Of a stretch of DNA of 64,000 nt, positions 1 to 8,231 are shown in pieces (within the stretch, counting starts at the first letter, position 1; the number at the start of each line of letters is the position of its first letter). Below the pieces are notes generated by a model. The model had not been told where the DNA came from. It worked only from the letters and a program-made list of their open reading frames with translations, and searched no databases. The position numbers were made by a program, and so were the translations under genes. The stretch comes from Pandoraea communis (GTDB taxonomy: Bacteria > Pseudomonadota > Gammaproteobacteria > Burkholderiales > Burkholderiaceae), in the NCBI RefSeq assembly GCF_902459745.1, contig NZ_CABPSJ010000006.1:124001-188000 (forward strand), written 5' to 3'.

Positions 1-10
1 TGTCGTCGAC

Positions 11-2179
11 GTGACGATCCGGGATTATCTCAATACATTCTTCTATTACCGCAAGATTGCGACAACCGTATTTCTCGCAATCGTTGCCATCGGCATTCTC
101 GCCGCCCTGTTCGTGCCCATTCCGTACAAGGCACAAGCCACGCTGCTGGTGCTCAACGCGGGTTATTACGATCAGACCAACAACCCGAATCCCGGCGTAT
201 CGATGCAGCCGCCGCCCGGCCAGTTGAACGGCGTCGAAGCCCAGATTCTGTCGAGCCCGGAACTGCACCGGGATGTGATTCTGTCGAAATTGGGGCCGGG
301 GGCGACCGAAAGCGACATCAATCGCGAATTGCAGAATTTCGAGCGCCGCCTGCACATCGAGCAGAACGACCTCGCCAACACCATCTCGCTGACCTATTCG
401 GACACTGATCCGAAAGTGGCGGCTGACGCCCTGGCGCGTCTGCTCGACAAGTATTTCCGCCAACGCGCGTCGATTTTCACCTCGGGCCGTGTCAATCTGC
501 TGGTCAGCCAGCGCGACGACGTGGGCAAGCAACTCGACAAGGCCGACGCCGATTTGCTCGCGTTCCAGAAAAAGCACGGCATCGTCAAGATCGACGACCA
601 GACATCGCGCGCCGTGCAGCTCGAGGCCGAACTCGTGCAACGCAAGCTGGAAACCGACGCCAAGCTGGCGCAGGACCGCAGCGAACTGAAGTCGTTGCAG
701 ACGTCGACCAAGGACGTGCGCTCGACCATTCCGATTTACGCGGATGATTCCGAATCCAGCCGTGCGATCAACGGCATGCAGGTCACGCTCATGGAGTTGG
801 AGACCAAGCGTGCCGACTTTGCTTCGCGCTATTTGCCGACGTCGCCCTTCGTGCAGCAGCTCGACAAGCAGATTGCCGACATGCGCGCCAATATCGCGAA
901 CCAGAAGCAGCAGATGATGACGGCGACGCGTCTGGGCCACAACAACTACTACGACGTGGTGCAGGAACGTCTGGCGGTTCTCAACGCGAGCATTGCAGGC
1001 GGCCTCGCACAGCAAAGTGCGCTCGACGATCAGATCAAGCAAACGCGATCCAAACTGCAAGGGATGAGCGATGTTTCGAGCCAGTTGAGTCAGTTGCAGG
1101 CACGCCGCGACATTCTTGCCGACAGCTTCAAGGACCGCTCGCGTCAGGTCGAACTCGCGCGCGTGCAGCAAGGGCAGGTGAGCCAGATCAACGGCACGAA
1201 CGTGCGCGTGATTCAGGCACCGTTCCCGCCATCGCAGCGCAGCGTTTCGGCCAGCCTCCTGATTGCCGCATCGATCGTCGCCGGCCTGCTGATTTCCGCG
1301 CTGACGGTGCTGATTATGGCGAGCATGCGTGAGACTTTCCTGAGTCCAGAACAGGTGGAACGCGCGTTGCTTCTGCCGGTCGTCAACGCACCGGTGCTGC
1401 TCGGCGGCGACCGGCGAACCGGCGCGGCGGATGTTGCAGGCACGGCGGGCGCGACAGGGGCGGCAGGTGCCGCTGCCGTGCATCCTGCGAACGCCGCGAG
1501 CGCCGACACCGAACCCGCTTTCGCGCGCCCGGCGCATCTGGCCTACGGCCGCATGATTGCAGCGATCAATAGCGCCACCGACGCACACGCCAAGGTCGTC
1601 ATGGCTCTCTCGTCGGGCAAGAACGACGGTCTGCCGTCCGTCATTCAGGGTCTGACCACGGAGCTCGAACATCGCACGGCCAAGCCGATCCTGATCCTCG
1701 ACATCGCCTCCACACCGGATTCGCCGACGTATGGCAAACCCAATGCGCAGGGCCTCCTGGCATGGCCGTCGAACGGCGGCAGCGGCACGCTCAACGCCGA
1801 CGCTACCGCGCCAGCCGACTCGGCCGCCATCGACGATCTCAAGTTCACGCGGGTGGAAGACCACAACATTGTCGTCGCGCAGCCGCGCAGCGGGGCGATC
1901 CCGTCGTCTTGGCAGCAGGTCAACCGTCTGTTCGAGGCGCTGCGCGAGTCGCACGATTACATCGTCGTCCATGCCCCGCCGTCGAGCCAGTCGTTCACCG
2001 GTATCGAGAACGCCTCGCTGGCCGATGCCACGGTGCTTGTGGTGCGGGCCGAAGTGACGCGCAAACCGGTCGTCGCAGAACTCAAGGCACAAGTCGAAGA
2101 CGCGGGCGGGCGACTGATCGGCGTGGCGCTCACACATCGTCGCGGGTATATCCCGAGCTTCGTCTATCGCTTCTTCTAA
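11..2179 (+). CDS. Wzz/GumC-like polysaccharide co-polymerase with degenerate kinase-like C-terminus
   Basis: Inner-membrane chain-length/export protein of the Wzz-GumC-BY-kinase type. A membrane segment lies near residues 16-37, a long coiled coil spans about 150-390, and a second membrane segment is near 412-437. An Ala/Gly-rich linker around 470-500 joins a Rossmann-like domain (about 515-720) that resembles the cytoplasmic part of bacterial tyrosine kinases. The Walker A position reads SSGKNDG, so a normal P-loop is absent, and there is no C-terminal tyrosine cluster; kinase activity is doubtful. The frame is open to the left edge of the window and no ribosome site is visible before the GTG used here, so the true start may lie outside. 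The next gene begins 20 bases after the stop. Confidence 0.85.
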   Translation: MTIRDYLNTFFYYRKIATTVFLAIVAIGILAALFVPIPYKAQATLLVLNAGYYDQTNNPNPGVSMQPPPGQLNGVEAQILSSPELHRDVILSKLGPGATESDINRELQNFERRLHIEQNDLANTISLTYSDTDPKVAADALARLLDKYFRQRASIFTSGRVNLLVSQRDDVGKQLDKADADLLAFQKKHGIVKIDDQTSRAVQLEAELVQRKLETDAKLAQDRSELKSLQTSTKDVRSTIPIYADDSESSRAINGMQVTLMELETKRADFASRYLPTSPFVQQLDKQIADMRANIANQKQQMMTATRLGHNNYYDVVQERLAVLNASIAGGLAQQSALDDQIKQTRSKLQGMSDVSSQLSQLQARRDILADSFKDRSRQVELARVQQGQVSQINGTNVRVIQAPFPPSQRSVSASLLIAASIVAGLLISALTVLIMASMRETFLSPEQVERALLLPVVNAPVLLGGDRRTGAADVAGTAGATGAAGAAAVHPANAASADTEPAFARPAHLAYGRMIAAINSATDAHAKVVMALSSGKNDGLPSVIQGLTTELEHRTAKPILILDIASTPDSPTYGKPNAQGLLAWPSNGGSGTLNADATAPADSAAIDDLKFTRVEDHNIVVAQPRSGAIPSSWQQVNRLFEALRESHDYIVVHAPPSSQSFTGIENASLADATVLVVRAEVTRKPVVAELKAQVEDAGGRLIGVALTHRRGYIPSFVYRFF

Positions 2180-2199
2180 CCGTCGGCATCAGACCCACC

Positions 2200-3189
2200 A
2201 TGCAACAAATCAGTGCGATTCTGCCGATCAAGACACGGGGACGGCATTACGCCGACAACATCGGCCGCTGCGACATCCTGTTCTCGTCGCTGCGCCACTT
2301 CACGACGCCGGACCTGTTCCATCGCTTCGTGATCATCGTGCCGCACGACGAAGTCGACGAGGTCAGGGGCTATGCCAAGGCCTGGTCCGACTTCCCCATC
2401 GAGGTGATCGACGAATCGCTGTATATGGGGGCGTTTGCCGAGTTCTCGCAACGCCACCAGATCCGCAACTGGCATCGCCAGCAGATCATCAAGATCAACG
2501 CGCCGGAGTGGATCGAGACCGAGTATTTCCTGATCTTCGACCCGGATTGCTTCGCCACGCACGCCTTCGACTTCAATTCGCTGATTGTCGATGGCCGTGC
2601 GGTCACGCACCTCAAGGGGCGCAGCGTCGAGCCGTACTACTGGGAAGCGTCGGCCAAGCTCCTCGACGTCGACCCGCATCTGGACCGCGAGGGTGTCTGG
2701 TGGACGCCCGCGACGTTGTCTCGCTCGCTCTGCCTGTCGTTGCAGCAGCGGCTCGAAGCCGTGAACGGTACCGACTGGAAGCGCGTGCTGCTCGCCAACT
2801 ACGCCATCGACTGGACGGAATACACGCTGTACTGGCTCAATGCCGAGCACGCGGGACTGCTCGATCGGTATCACACGCAGGCAGTGCCGCCGCAGCGCAC
2901 GTTGCACGCGAGCGAGAGCGTGTGGTTCGCCGACAAGATGCAGGAGTGGGACGCCGCGCACTATTTCGCGCCCGAGAGCGATGGCATGTTCGCAGTCGTT
3001 CAGAGCAACACGAAAATTCCGATCGATCAGGTTGTCGCCAAGCTGTCGCCCTACTTCCCGATCACGATTCAGCCGTACGACCGGCATGTCGATCCGTTGC
3101 TCAAGGGCAAAGAGATATACTCTGCAGCCATACGCAAGGGGCTCAAAATGCTGCGAAAACTTCGCGGAGAGAAAGGAATCAAGGGATAA
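2200..3189 (+). CDS. DUF6492-like glycosyltransferase
   Basis: Cytoplasmic protein of 329 residues that begins ISAILPIKTRGRHY, in the manner of DUF6492-type glycosyltransferases. A central FDPDCF (about residue 114) is a plausible metal- and nucleotide-sugar-binding DxD site. No membrane segment is seen. The ATG at 2200 is chosen because the frame upstream only overlaps the previous gene. It sits between the Wzz-like gene and an acyltransferase (5-base gap), so it probably adds a sugar to the glycan made by this locus. Family assignment comes from overall resemblance only; the sugar is unknown. Confidence 0.7.
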   Translation: MQQISAILPIKTRGRHYADNIGRCDILFSSLRHFTTPDLFHRFVIIVPHDEVDEVRGYAKAWSDFPIEVIDESLYMGAFAEFSQRHQIRNWHRQQIIKINAPEWIETEYFLIFDPDCFATHAFDFNSLIVDGRAVTHLKGRSVEPYYWEASAKLLDVDPHLDREGVWWTPATLSRSLCLSLQQRLEAVNGTDWKRVLLANYAIDWTEYTLYWLNAEHAGLLDRYHTQAVPPQRTLHASESVWFADKMQEWDAAHYFAPESDGMFAVVQSNTKIPIDQVVAKLSPYFPITIQPYDRHVDPLLKGKEIYSAAIRKGLKMLRKLRGEKGIKG

Positions 3190-3194
3190 GACCG

Positions 3195-4334
3195 ATGAGC
3201 CGTACCCAAGACCGGTTGGTCGGCATCGAGATCCTGCGATTCTTCAGCGCGTTCGCCGTTCTCATCTGGCATTACCAGCACTTCTTCTTTCAGCCGGCGA
3301 CGGCGTCGATCGACGTCGTACGCAGCACTCAGCCCTTCTACGCCCTGCTCCATCCGTTCTACGACTACGGATGGCTCGGCGTGAATGTCTTCTGGACGAT
3401 CTCCGGCTTCATCTTCTTCAACCGATATCTGGCGAAGATTGCCGCGCGCCGGGTGTCCGGCGGACTGTTCTTCCTGAACCGTTTCTCGCGGCTGTATCCG
3501 TTGCATATCGTCACGCTTGTCGCGGTTGCTGCGCTTCAGGCGGTCTACGTGCGCGAGAATCACGCGTTTTTCGTATACCCGTACAACACGCCCTACGATT
3601 TCTTCGTCAATGTGATCTTCGCATCGGGGTGGCTCACGCCTTACACCGACTCGTTCAACGGGCCAGTGTGGAGTGTGTCGACGGAAATCGTCATCTATCT
3701 CGTGTTCTTCCTGCTGGCGCGTTTTTTCCGCATCGGGCTGGTGTGGACGTTGTCGCTCATGGGCCTGTCGGCCATCGCCGGCGGGCTGTTGATCCACCAC
3801 CAGATCAAGGGCAGCGAATCGAACATCGTTTTCTGCGCCTTCTATTTCTTCATGGGCGGCGGCGTGCATCTGGTGTATGACCGGCTGCGGCGCGTGATTG
3901 AGTCGCGGCGCCTTGCTACGGTGTTGCTATGCTGCGCTGCCTATCTGGGTTTGATCGGCTTTTGCATCGTGTTCGGCGGCACGAAGTATCTGGCGGCCAC
4001 GGTCATTGCGCCCGTGTCGATTGTTCTGCTGCAAGTCGTCGAGCCGTGGATTCCCGAGCGGCTGGCCGGGCCGATTGCCAACCTTGGCAACACGACCTAC
4101 TCAAGCTATCTCATCCACTTCCCGCTTCAGTTGACGACCGTGATCGTGCTGTCACTGTTCGGCATCGGCAGCGCGACGCTCGCCATGAGCCCGTGGTTCC
4201 TCGCGGCCTATCTCGTTGTGGTTTTCGCGCTGGCGCGTCTGGTCTATCGGGCGCTGGAAGCCCCTGCGCAAACCCTCATCCGCCGTCGCATGGCATGGCT
4301 CGGCGGACGCCAGACTGTCAATACCGCTCGCTGA
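3195..4334 (+). CDS. Acyltransferase-3 family membrane protein
   Basis: Integral membrane O-acyltransferase of 379 residues, the usual length for the acyltransferase-3 (OafA/ExoZ) family. The N-terminus carries the family signature, with E12, R15 and H26 in the IEILRF...IWHYQ region, followed by about ten hydrophobic segments. The family moves acetyl or similar groups from the cytoplasm onto sugars of exported glycans. The ATG at 3195 lies 5 bases after the previous stop, so the three rightward genes form one transcription unit. It is a second acylation activity alongside the MBOAT set further right. Confidence 0.88.
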   Translation: MSRTQDRLVGIEILRFFSAFAVLIWHYQHFFFQPATASIDVVRSTQPFYALLHPFYDYGWLGVNVFWTISGFIFFNRYLAKIAARRVSGGLFFLNRFSRLYPLHIVTLVAVAALQAVYVRENHAFFVYPYNTPYDFFVNVIFASGWLTPYTDSFNGPVWSVSTEIVIYLVFFLLARFFRIGLVWTLSLMGLSAIAGGLLIHHQIKGSESNIVFCAFYFFMGGGVHLVYDRLRRVIESRRLATVLLCCAAYLGLIGFCIVFGGTKYLAATVIAPVSIVLLQVVEPWIPERLAGPIANLGNTTYSSYLIHFPLQLTTVIVLSLFGIGSATLAMSPWFLAAYLVVVFALARLVYRALEAPAQTLIRRRMAWLGGRQTVNTAR

Positions 4335-4455
4335 CAGCAACGGCGAACGCTATCGGAAGACGCTCCGTCCCCAGCCACATGGCCCCGCCGGGGGACGGGC
4401 CGGGGACGTGCCGAAGGCACTATGCGGGGATGAGGAGGTGGGCGGAACCGTGCCG

Positions 4456-4680
4456 TCAATGATGGTGATGGTGGTGATGCGACCACAGCGGGTCCATCGA
4501 ATCGACGAACGACGCCACCGCTTGCGTATCACCCGTGGCGTGGCGCATCAATTGGCCGCACTTGCACCATCCCTGATACGGCGTGATATGCGAGCAGGCC
4601 GACGTCTTCTGCAAATACAGCGTGACCGGTTTGGCACACTTGGTGCACTTGAACTTGAGGGTGAGGGCAGGTTTGCTCAT
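4456..4680 (-). CDS. Small zinc-ribbon-like protein with natural C-terminal histidine run
   Basis: Predicted 74-residue cytoplasmic protein. It has a CxxC pair near residues 11-14 and two more cysteines in a WCKCG motif near 43-46, the pattern of a zinc ribbon. The chain ends in seven consecutive histidines encoded by mixed CAT/CAC codons just before the stop. The ATG at 4680 is preferred because the frame upstream of it is not protein-like. The gene points against the acyltransferase gene. I do not recognise a named family; a metal-binding or metal-handling role is inference from the Cys and His residues. Confidence 0.6.
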   Translation of the reverse strand: MSKPALTLKFKCTKCAKPVTLYLQKTSACSHITPYQGWCKCGQLMRHATGDTQAVASFVDSMDPLWSHHHHHHH

Positions 4681-4920
4681 AAGGAAAACGTTCGAAGGGG
4701 ATAACGCTGCCGGAGCCGCCTGAGGGTGGCGCCGTAAGGCACAGTGTCCCGAATTGTACCGGGGATCACCTCGACTTCGCTTGGACGCCGCAACCGCCAA
4801 ACCTTGGCCTCGCGCCCGGCCACGGTAAGATGCCTGCATGACGCCGTTGGCGCTTGCGCCGCAAATGTTCCCTTCACTCCATTCGCCGATTCCGCAATGC
4901 TCGCCCCTCCTGCTTCCCCG

Positions 4921-5883
4921 ATGCGCCGACGTCTGCTGCAAGCGGCCTCGCTCGCTATGTGCCTGCCGCTGGCCGCCTGCGATCGCGCCGTCGGCATCGG
5001 CGGCACGTTCCTGCAACTCTGGCGCGAACATCTGGACTGGGGCCCCGAGCAGTGGCGTGCACGCATTGCCATGACACGCGCGCTCGGGTGCCAGGAAGTC
5101 TTCGTTCAATGGATCGCCCTGTACGGCAATTCGGCGAGCGAATGGCAGGCTTCGGCGGCATTTCTCTCGCGTCTACTCGATGAATGTGCCGCCCAAGGTA
5201 TGGGGGTGCATCTGGGGGTGCCCTACGACGAACGCTGGTGGGCCGTCCTCGGAAGCCCCGACGCCACCGCCCTCGACAGCTATCTGAACGACGCGCACGA
5301 CCGTGTCGCCGCCACCTTGCGCGACTCGGCGTGGCCGCGTCATCCGGCGTTTCGCGGCTGGTATCTGCCCTACGAACTGGAGCAATACAGTTGGTCGGAT
5401 CCGGTGCGACTCGACAAGATCGCCAGTTGGCTTGGCACGCTCTCGCGCCTGTCGCACGATTCCTGCGGACGTGCCCCGTCGATCTCCACGTTCTATAGCC
5501 ATCTCCAGGGGCCGGGCACATTGCAGGACATGTGGCGCACACTGCTGAATCGAACCGACGTCTACCCCATGATTCAGGACGGCGTCGGCGAATGGGGGGT
5601 CGAGAACTACGACGCCCTTGCCCCGCTTCGCGAGCTTTTCCTCTCGGGCGGCACGAAGTTCGATCTGATTCTGGAACTGTTCCAGAGCGCGCCGGACGGC
5701 AAGAAGGATGGCACCGACTTCAAGGCACATGCCGCGAGCTTCTCACGCGTGCAGAAGCAGTGGGATATCGCGCGCGACTATGGCGCGCAACGGGTGATCG
5801 CCTTCGCGGTGGATCCGTGGGTGCTTGGCGACACGCCGCAAGCGCGCACGCTGTTGCGCCGCTGGCAGTCGGCGATGCGCTAG
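4921..5883 (+). CDS. DUF4434 family lipoprotein, glycoside-hydrolase-like
   Basis: Exported lipoprotein of about 320 residues. The N-terminus is MRRRLLQ, a hydrophobic stretch, and a lipobox LAAC with the cysteine near residue 20. The mature part looks like a DUF4434 TIM barrel: GWYLPYELEQ in the middle and DLILELFQ later supply glutamates where a retaining hydrolase would have them. Another ATG 24 bases upstream (4897) is possible, but the start at 4921 gives the cleaner signal. It points towards the end of the leftward polysaccharide operon, and a role in trimming or clearing the glycan in the periplasm is inferred from that position. Confidence 0.72.
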   Translation: MRRRLLQAASLAMCLPLAACDRAVGIGGTFLQLWREHLDWGPEQWRARIAMTRALGCQEVFVQWIALYGNSASEWQASAAFLSRLLDECAAQGMGVHLGVPYDERWWAVLGSPDATALDSYLNDAHDRVAATLRDSAWPRHPAFRGWYLPYELEQYSWSDPVRLDKIASWLGTLSRLSHDSCGRAPSISTFYSHLQGPGTLQDMWRTLLNRTDVYPMIQDGVGEWGVENYDALAPLRELFLSGGTKFDLILELFQSAPDGKKDGTDFKAHAASFSRVQKQWDIARDYGAQRVIAFAVDPWVLGDTPQARTLLRRWQSAMR

Positions 5884-5919
5884 AACGTTCTCAGGCGTCG
5901 TTCAGAGACGCCTGCACGT

Positions 5920-6327
5920 TCAGGCCGCTTCGACGATTTCGATGATGTTCCCGTTAGGCAGGAACAGGAAAACGATGCGGCGGCCGCCGAAGGCAATCGC
6001 CGGCGCGGGCTCCGCCGTACGGCGTGCGCCCGTATCCTCCAGCGCCGCCAGCGTGCGATCGAATTCGCGGGTCTCGAAGGCCTGGTGATACATCTTCGTA
6101 CGACGCTTGAGCACGCCCTCCACGGGCGATCCTTCTGCGCTGGGCGCGAGCAGTTCAAGACGCGGCCCCGGTCCCGTCAGAAAGCGTCCGCGCACGCGCT
6201 GAATCGGGTCTTCGAACTCAGGCGACTCCAACGAATAGCCCAGCACTTCCCAATAGGCCTGTTCGGCATCGAGATCGCGGCAGGCAATGCCGATGTGATG
6301 AAAGGTGCAACCAAGGTCGGTCAACAT
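5920..6327 (-). CDS. VOC (glyoxalase-like) family protein
   Basis: Single-domain vicinal-oxygen-chelate protein of 135 residues. The start TFHHIGIACRDL and end GNIIEIVEAA give the usual metal-ligand region with histidine near residue 11 and glutamate near 131, as in methylmalonyl-CoA epimerase and glyoxalase relatives. It is the last gene of the leftward operon, 9 bases after the MBOAT stop. This proximity to the MBOAT, ACP and FkbH genes suggests it processes the small hydroxyacyl or acyl-thioester donor. The reaction itself cannot be read from the sequence. Confidence 0.75.
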   Translation of the reverse strand: MLTDLGCTFHHIGIACRDLDAEQAYWEVLGYSLESPEFEDPIQRVRGRFLTGPGPRLELLAPSAEGSPVEGVLKRRTKMYHQAFETREFDRTLAALEDTGARRTAEPAPAIAFGGRRIVFLFLPNGNIIEIVEAA

Positions 6328-6336
6328 GATCGGGCG

Positions 6337-7929
6337 TCAGAACTGGAAATATAGGAAGCGGGCCGTCTTGTGCAGATTGAGCGCGGCATAGGCCAGTACG
6401 ACCGTCGACAGCACGGTCCACACCAGCGTCGGGCGCCATTGCAGCCAGCGCGGTGCGCCTGCGGCAGGCCCTTCCAGCGCAGGAGAGTACACGTTCATGA
6501 TCTGATTCGAGTTTGGCGCGCACCAGACCACCACGAGCAGCACTGCGATCAGCAGGCCCTGACTCCAGCGGTCCAGGAACAGACGCAGAATGTCGCCTGC
6601 CGTCCAGCTCGGATCGGCGTGCGTCAACGCCTGCAACGGGTAAAACACCGGAGCGAGCGGCTCAAGGCCGTTCATGCCGAGCAAGTTGCCAACGAGCGTG
6701 AAAGCATCGTGCGTGCTATGCGCGCGGAAGAACAGCAGCGCGAACACCACACACAGGAAGGTAAGCACGACGTACCCTGCGCGTGCGAATCCCGTCGCCG
6801 GTTGCGCACGCTTCGGACCGAACTGGCGCCACGCGTGATTCACGCTCAGATACGTGCCATGCAGCAGACCGAAAATGAGGAACTGCAACCCGGCCCCGTG
6901 CCAGACACCGGCGAGTCCCATCGTGAAGACCGTCGGAAACAAGATCATGCTGCTAAAGCCGCGCGCCGTCCCCGTCGCCTTGCGCCCGACCGACAGCCCC
7001 TTGCGAGCGCGCGCGCGCGTGATGGTCATGGCAACCGGGTTGTAAAGATAGGCCGTCAGATAGCGCGTGAGCGTCATGTGAAAGCGCGTCCAGAACTCGA
7101 TGATGCCGGTCGACTTGTAGGGCGAGTTGAAGTTGAGCGGGAAGCGGATGCCGAACATCTTCGCCAGCCCCATCGCCATATCCGAATAGCCGGAAAAATC
7201 GAAGTACAGTTGCAACGCGTAGGCCAGCGCCGTGCCCCATGCCGCGAAAAATTGCAACTCGCCGGGTGAATTGAAGCCTGCTTCGGCCCACGGCGCGATG
7301 CTGTCCGCGAGCAATACCTTCTTGGCAAGACCGATGATGAACAGCGTGGCGCCGATCGACAGATTCTCGGCCTTGAACCGGTAGCTCTCCCGGTCGGCGA
7401 ACTGCGGCATCATCTCCTTGTGATGCAGAATCGGACCGGCGATCAGGTGCGGGAAGAACGTGACGAACAACACATAGCTCACGAAACCCCGCTCACGGAC
7501 CACACCCGCGCGGCAATCGAGCAGAAAGCCGAGCTGCGTGAACGTGAAGAACGAGATTCCCAGCGGCAGGATCATCTCGCTCACGCTATGCGAGCCGAGG
7601 CCATATCCGGCGAGGAAGTCGAGTAACGCGACGAGATACTTGTAATAGAAGAGCAGCCCGAGATTCGCAACGATGCCCCCCGTCAGAATCCACGATTGGA
7701 GGCGCGGGCGGTTTTCCGTCGACAGAATGGCAAGGCTCACGACATAGTTGAACGCGATCGACCCGAGCAGCAGCGTCACAAATACCGGGTTCCACCAGCT
7801 GTAGAACACCAGCGAGGTGATGCACAGCCATGCGGCGGCCGCGATGGGGCGCAACGCTCCAGCGAGGTAGTACCCGCCCAGCGAAATGGGCAGGAACAGC
7901 AGGAGAAATGGCAGGGAATTGAACAGCAT
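6337..7929 (-). CDS. MBOAT family O-acyltransferase (AlgI-like)
   Basis: Polytopic inner-membrane protein of 530 residues with the MBOAT signature. A WHG near residue 342 is followed by FGLLHG, giving the two histidines of the family, and YFDFSGYSDMA sits upstream. AlgI-type proteins pass acyl groups across the membrane for polysaccharide decoration together with AlgJ/AlgX/AlgF-type partners, all of which are encoded in this locus. Here an acyl carrier protein and an FkbH-like enzyme lie directly upstream, so the donor may be an ACP thioester other than acetyl-CoA. It is 50 bases downstream of the ACP gene in the same direction. Confidence 0.93.
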   Translation of the reverse strand: MLFNSLPFLLLFLPISLGGYYLAGALRPIAAAAWLCITSLVFYSWWNPVFVTLLLGSIAFNYVVSLAILSTENRPRLQSWILTGGIVANLGLLFYYKYLVALLDFLAGYGLGSHSVSEMILPLGISFFTFTQLGFLLDCRAGVVRERGFVSYVLFVTFFPHLIAGPILHHKEMMPQFADRESYRFKAENLSIGATLFIIGLAKKVLLADSIAPWAEAGFNSPGELQFFAAWGTALAYALQLYFDFSGYSDMAMGLAKMFGIRFPLNFNSPYKSTGIIEFWTRFHMTLTRYLTAYLYNPVAMTITRARARKGLSVGRKATGTARGFSSMILFPTVFTMGLAGVWHGAGLQFLIFGLLHGTYLSVNHAWRQFGPKRAQPATGFARAGYVVLTFLCVVFALLFFRAHSTHDAFTLVGNLLGMNGLEPLAPVFYPLQALTHADPSWTAGDILRLFLDRWSQGLLIAVLLVVVWCAPNSNQIMNVYSPALEGPAAGAPRWLQWRPTLVWTVLSTVVLAYAALNLHKTARFLYFQF

Positions 7930-7979
7930 ACCGGGGAATCTGTATCGAATAGTCGCGAGACCTTACGGCTGACGTGCGC

Positions 7980-8231
7980 TCAGCGCTTGGCAGCCAGTTG
8001 TTTCTTGATCAACTCGATGAGTTCACCGACGTTTTTCAGTCCCTCGACTTCCGAAGTCTTGAAACGCACGCCGAAACGCATTTCGGTCGCGACCATGATG
8101 TTGACGTTCGAGAGCGAATCCCAGGCGTCGAAGTCCGCTGCGGACGATTGTGGCGTAATGGTCACGGCGTCGTCGTCGAAAATGTCGCGGAAGATATCGG
8201 TCAGCGCGTCGAGGATTTCGGTGTCGGTCAT
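7980..8231 (-). CDS. Acyl carrier protein
   Basis: Freestanding acyl carrier protein of 83 residues. The phosphopantetheine attachment serine is Ser39 in FDAWDSLSNV, and the chain is acidic and helical as expected. The ATG at 8231 overlaps the FkbH stop by 4 bases (ATGA), which fixes the start and indicates translational coupling. Such ACPs paired with FkbH-like enzymes carry glyceryl or other small hydroxyacyl groups in known natural-product pathways. Here the neighbour on the other side is an MBOAT, so the acyl group is probably handed to a polysaccharide. Confidence 0.93.
   Translation of the reverse strand: MTDTEILDALTDIFRDIFDDDAVTITPQSSAADFDAWDSLSNVNIMVATEMRFGVRFKTSEVEGLKNVGELIELIKKQLAAKR

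Noticed and set aside
1762-2199. Long upstream extension of the DUF6492-like gene into the Wzz-like gene
   Set aside because: The added residues are Arg-rich and not protein-like; the ATG at 2200 follows the previous stop and gives the family N-terminus.
2508-3194. Upstream extension of the acyltransferase-3 gene
   Set aside because: It is the shadow of the glycosyltransferase gene in another frame; the signature begins at 3195.
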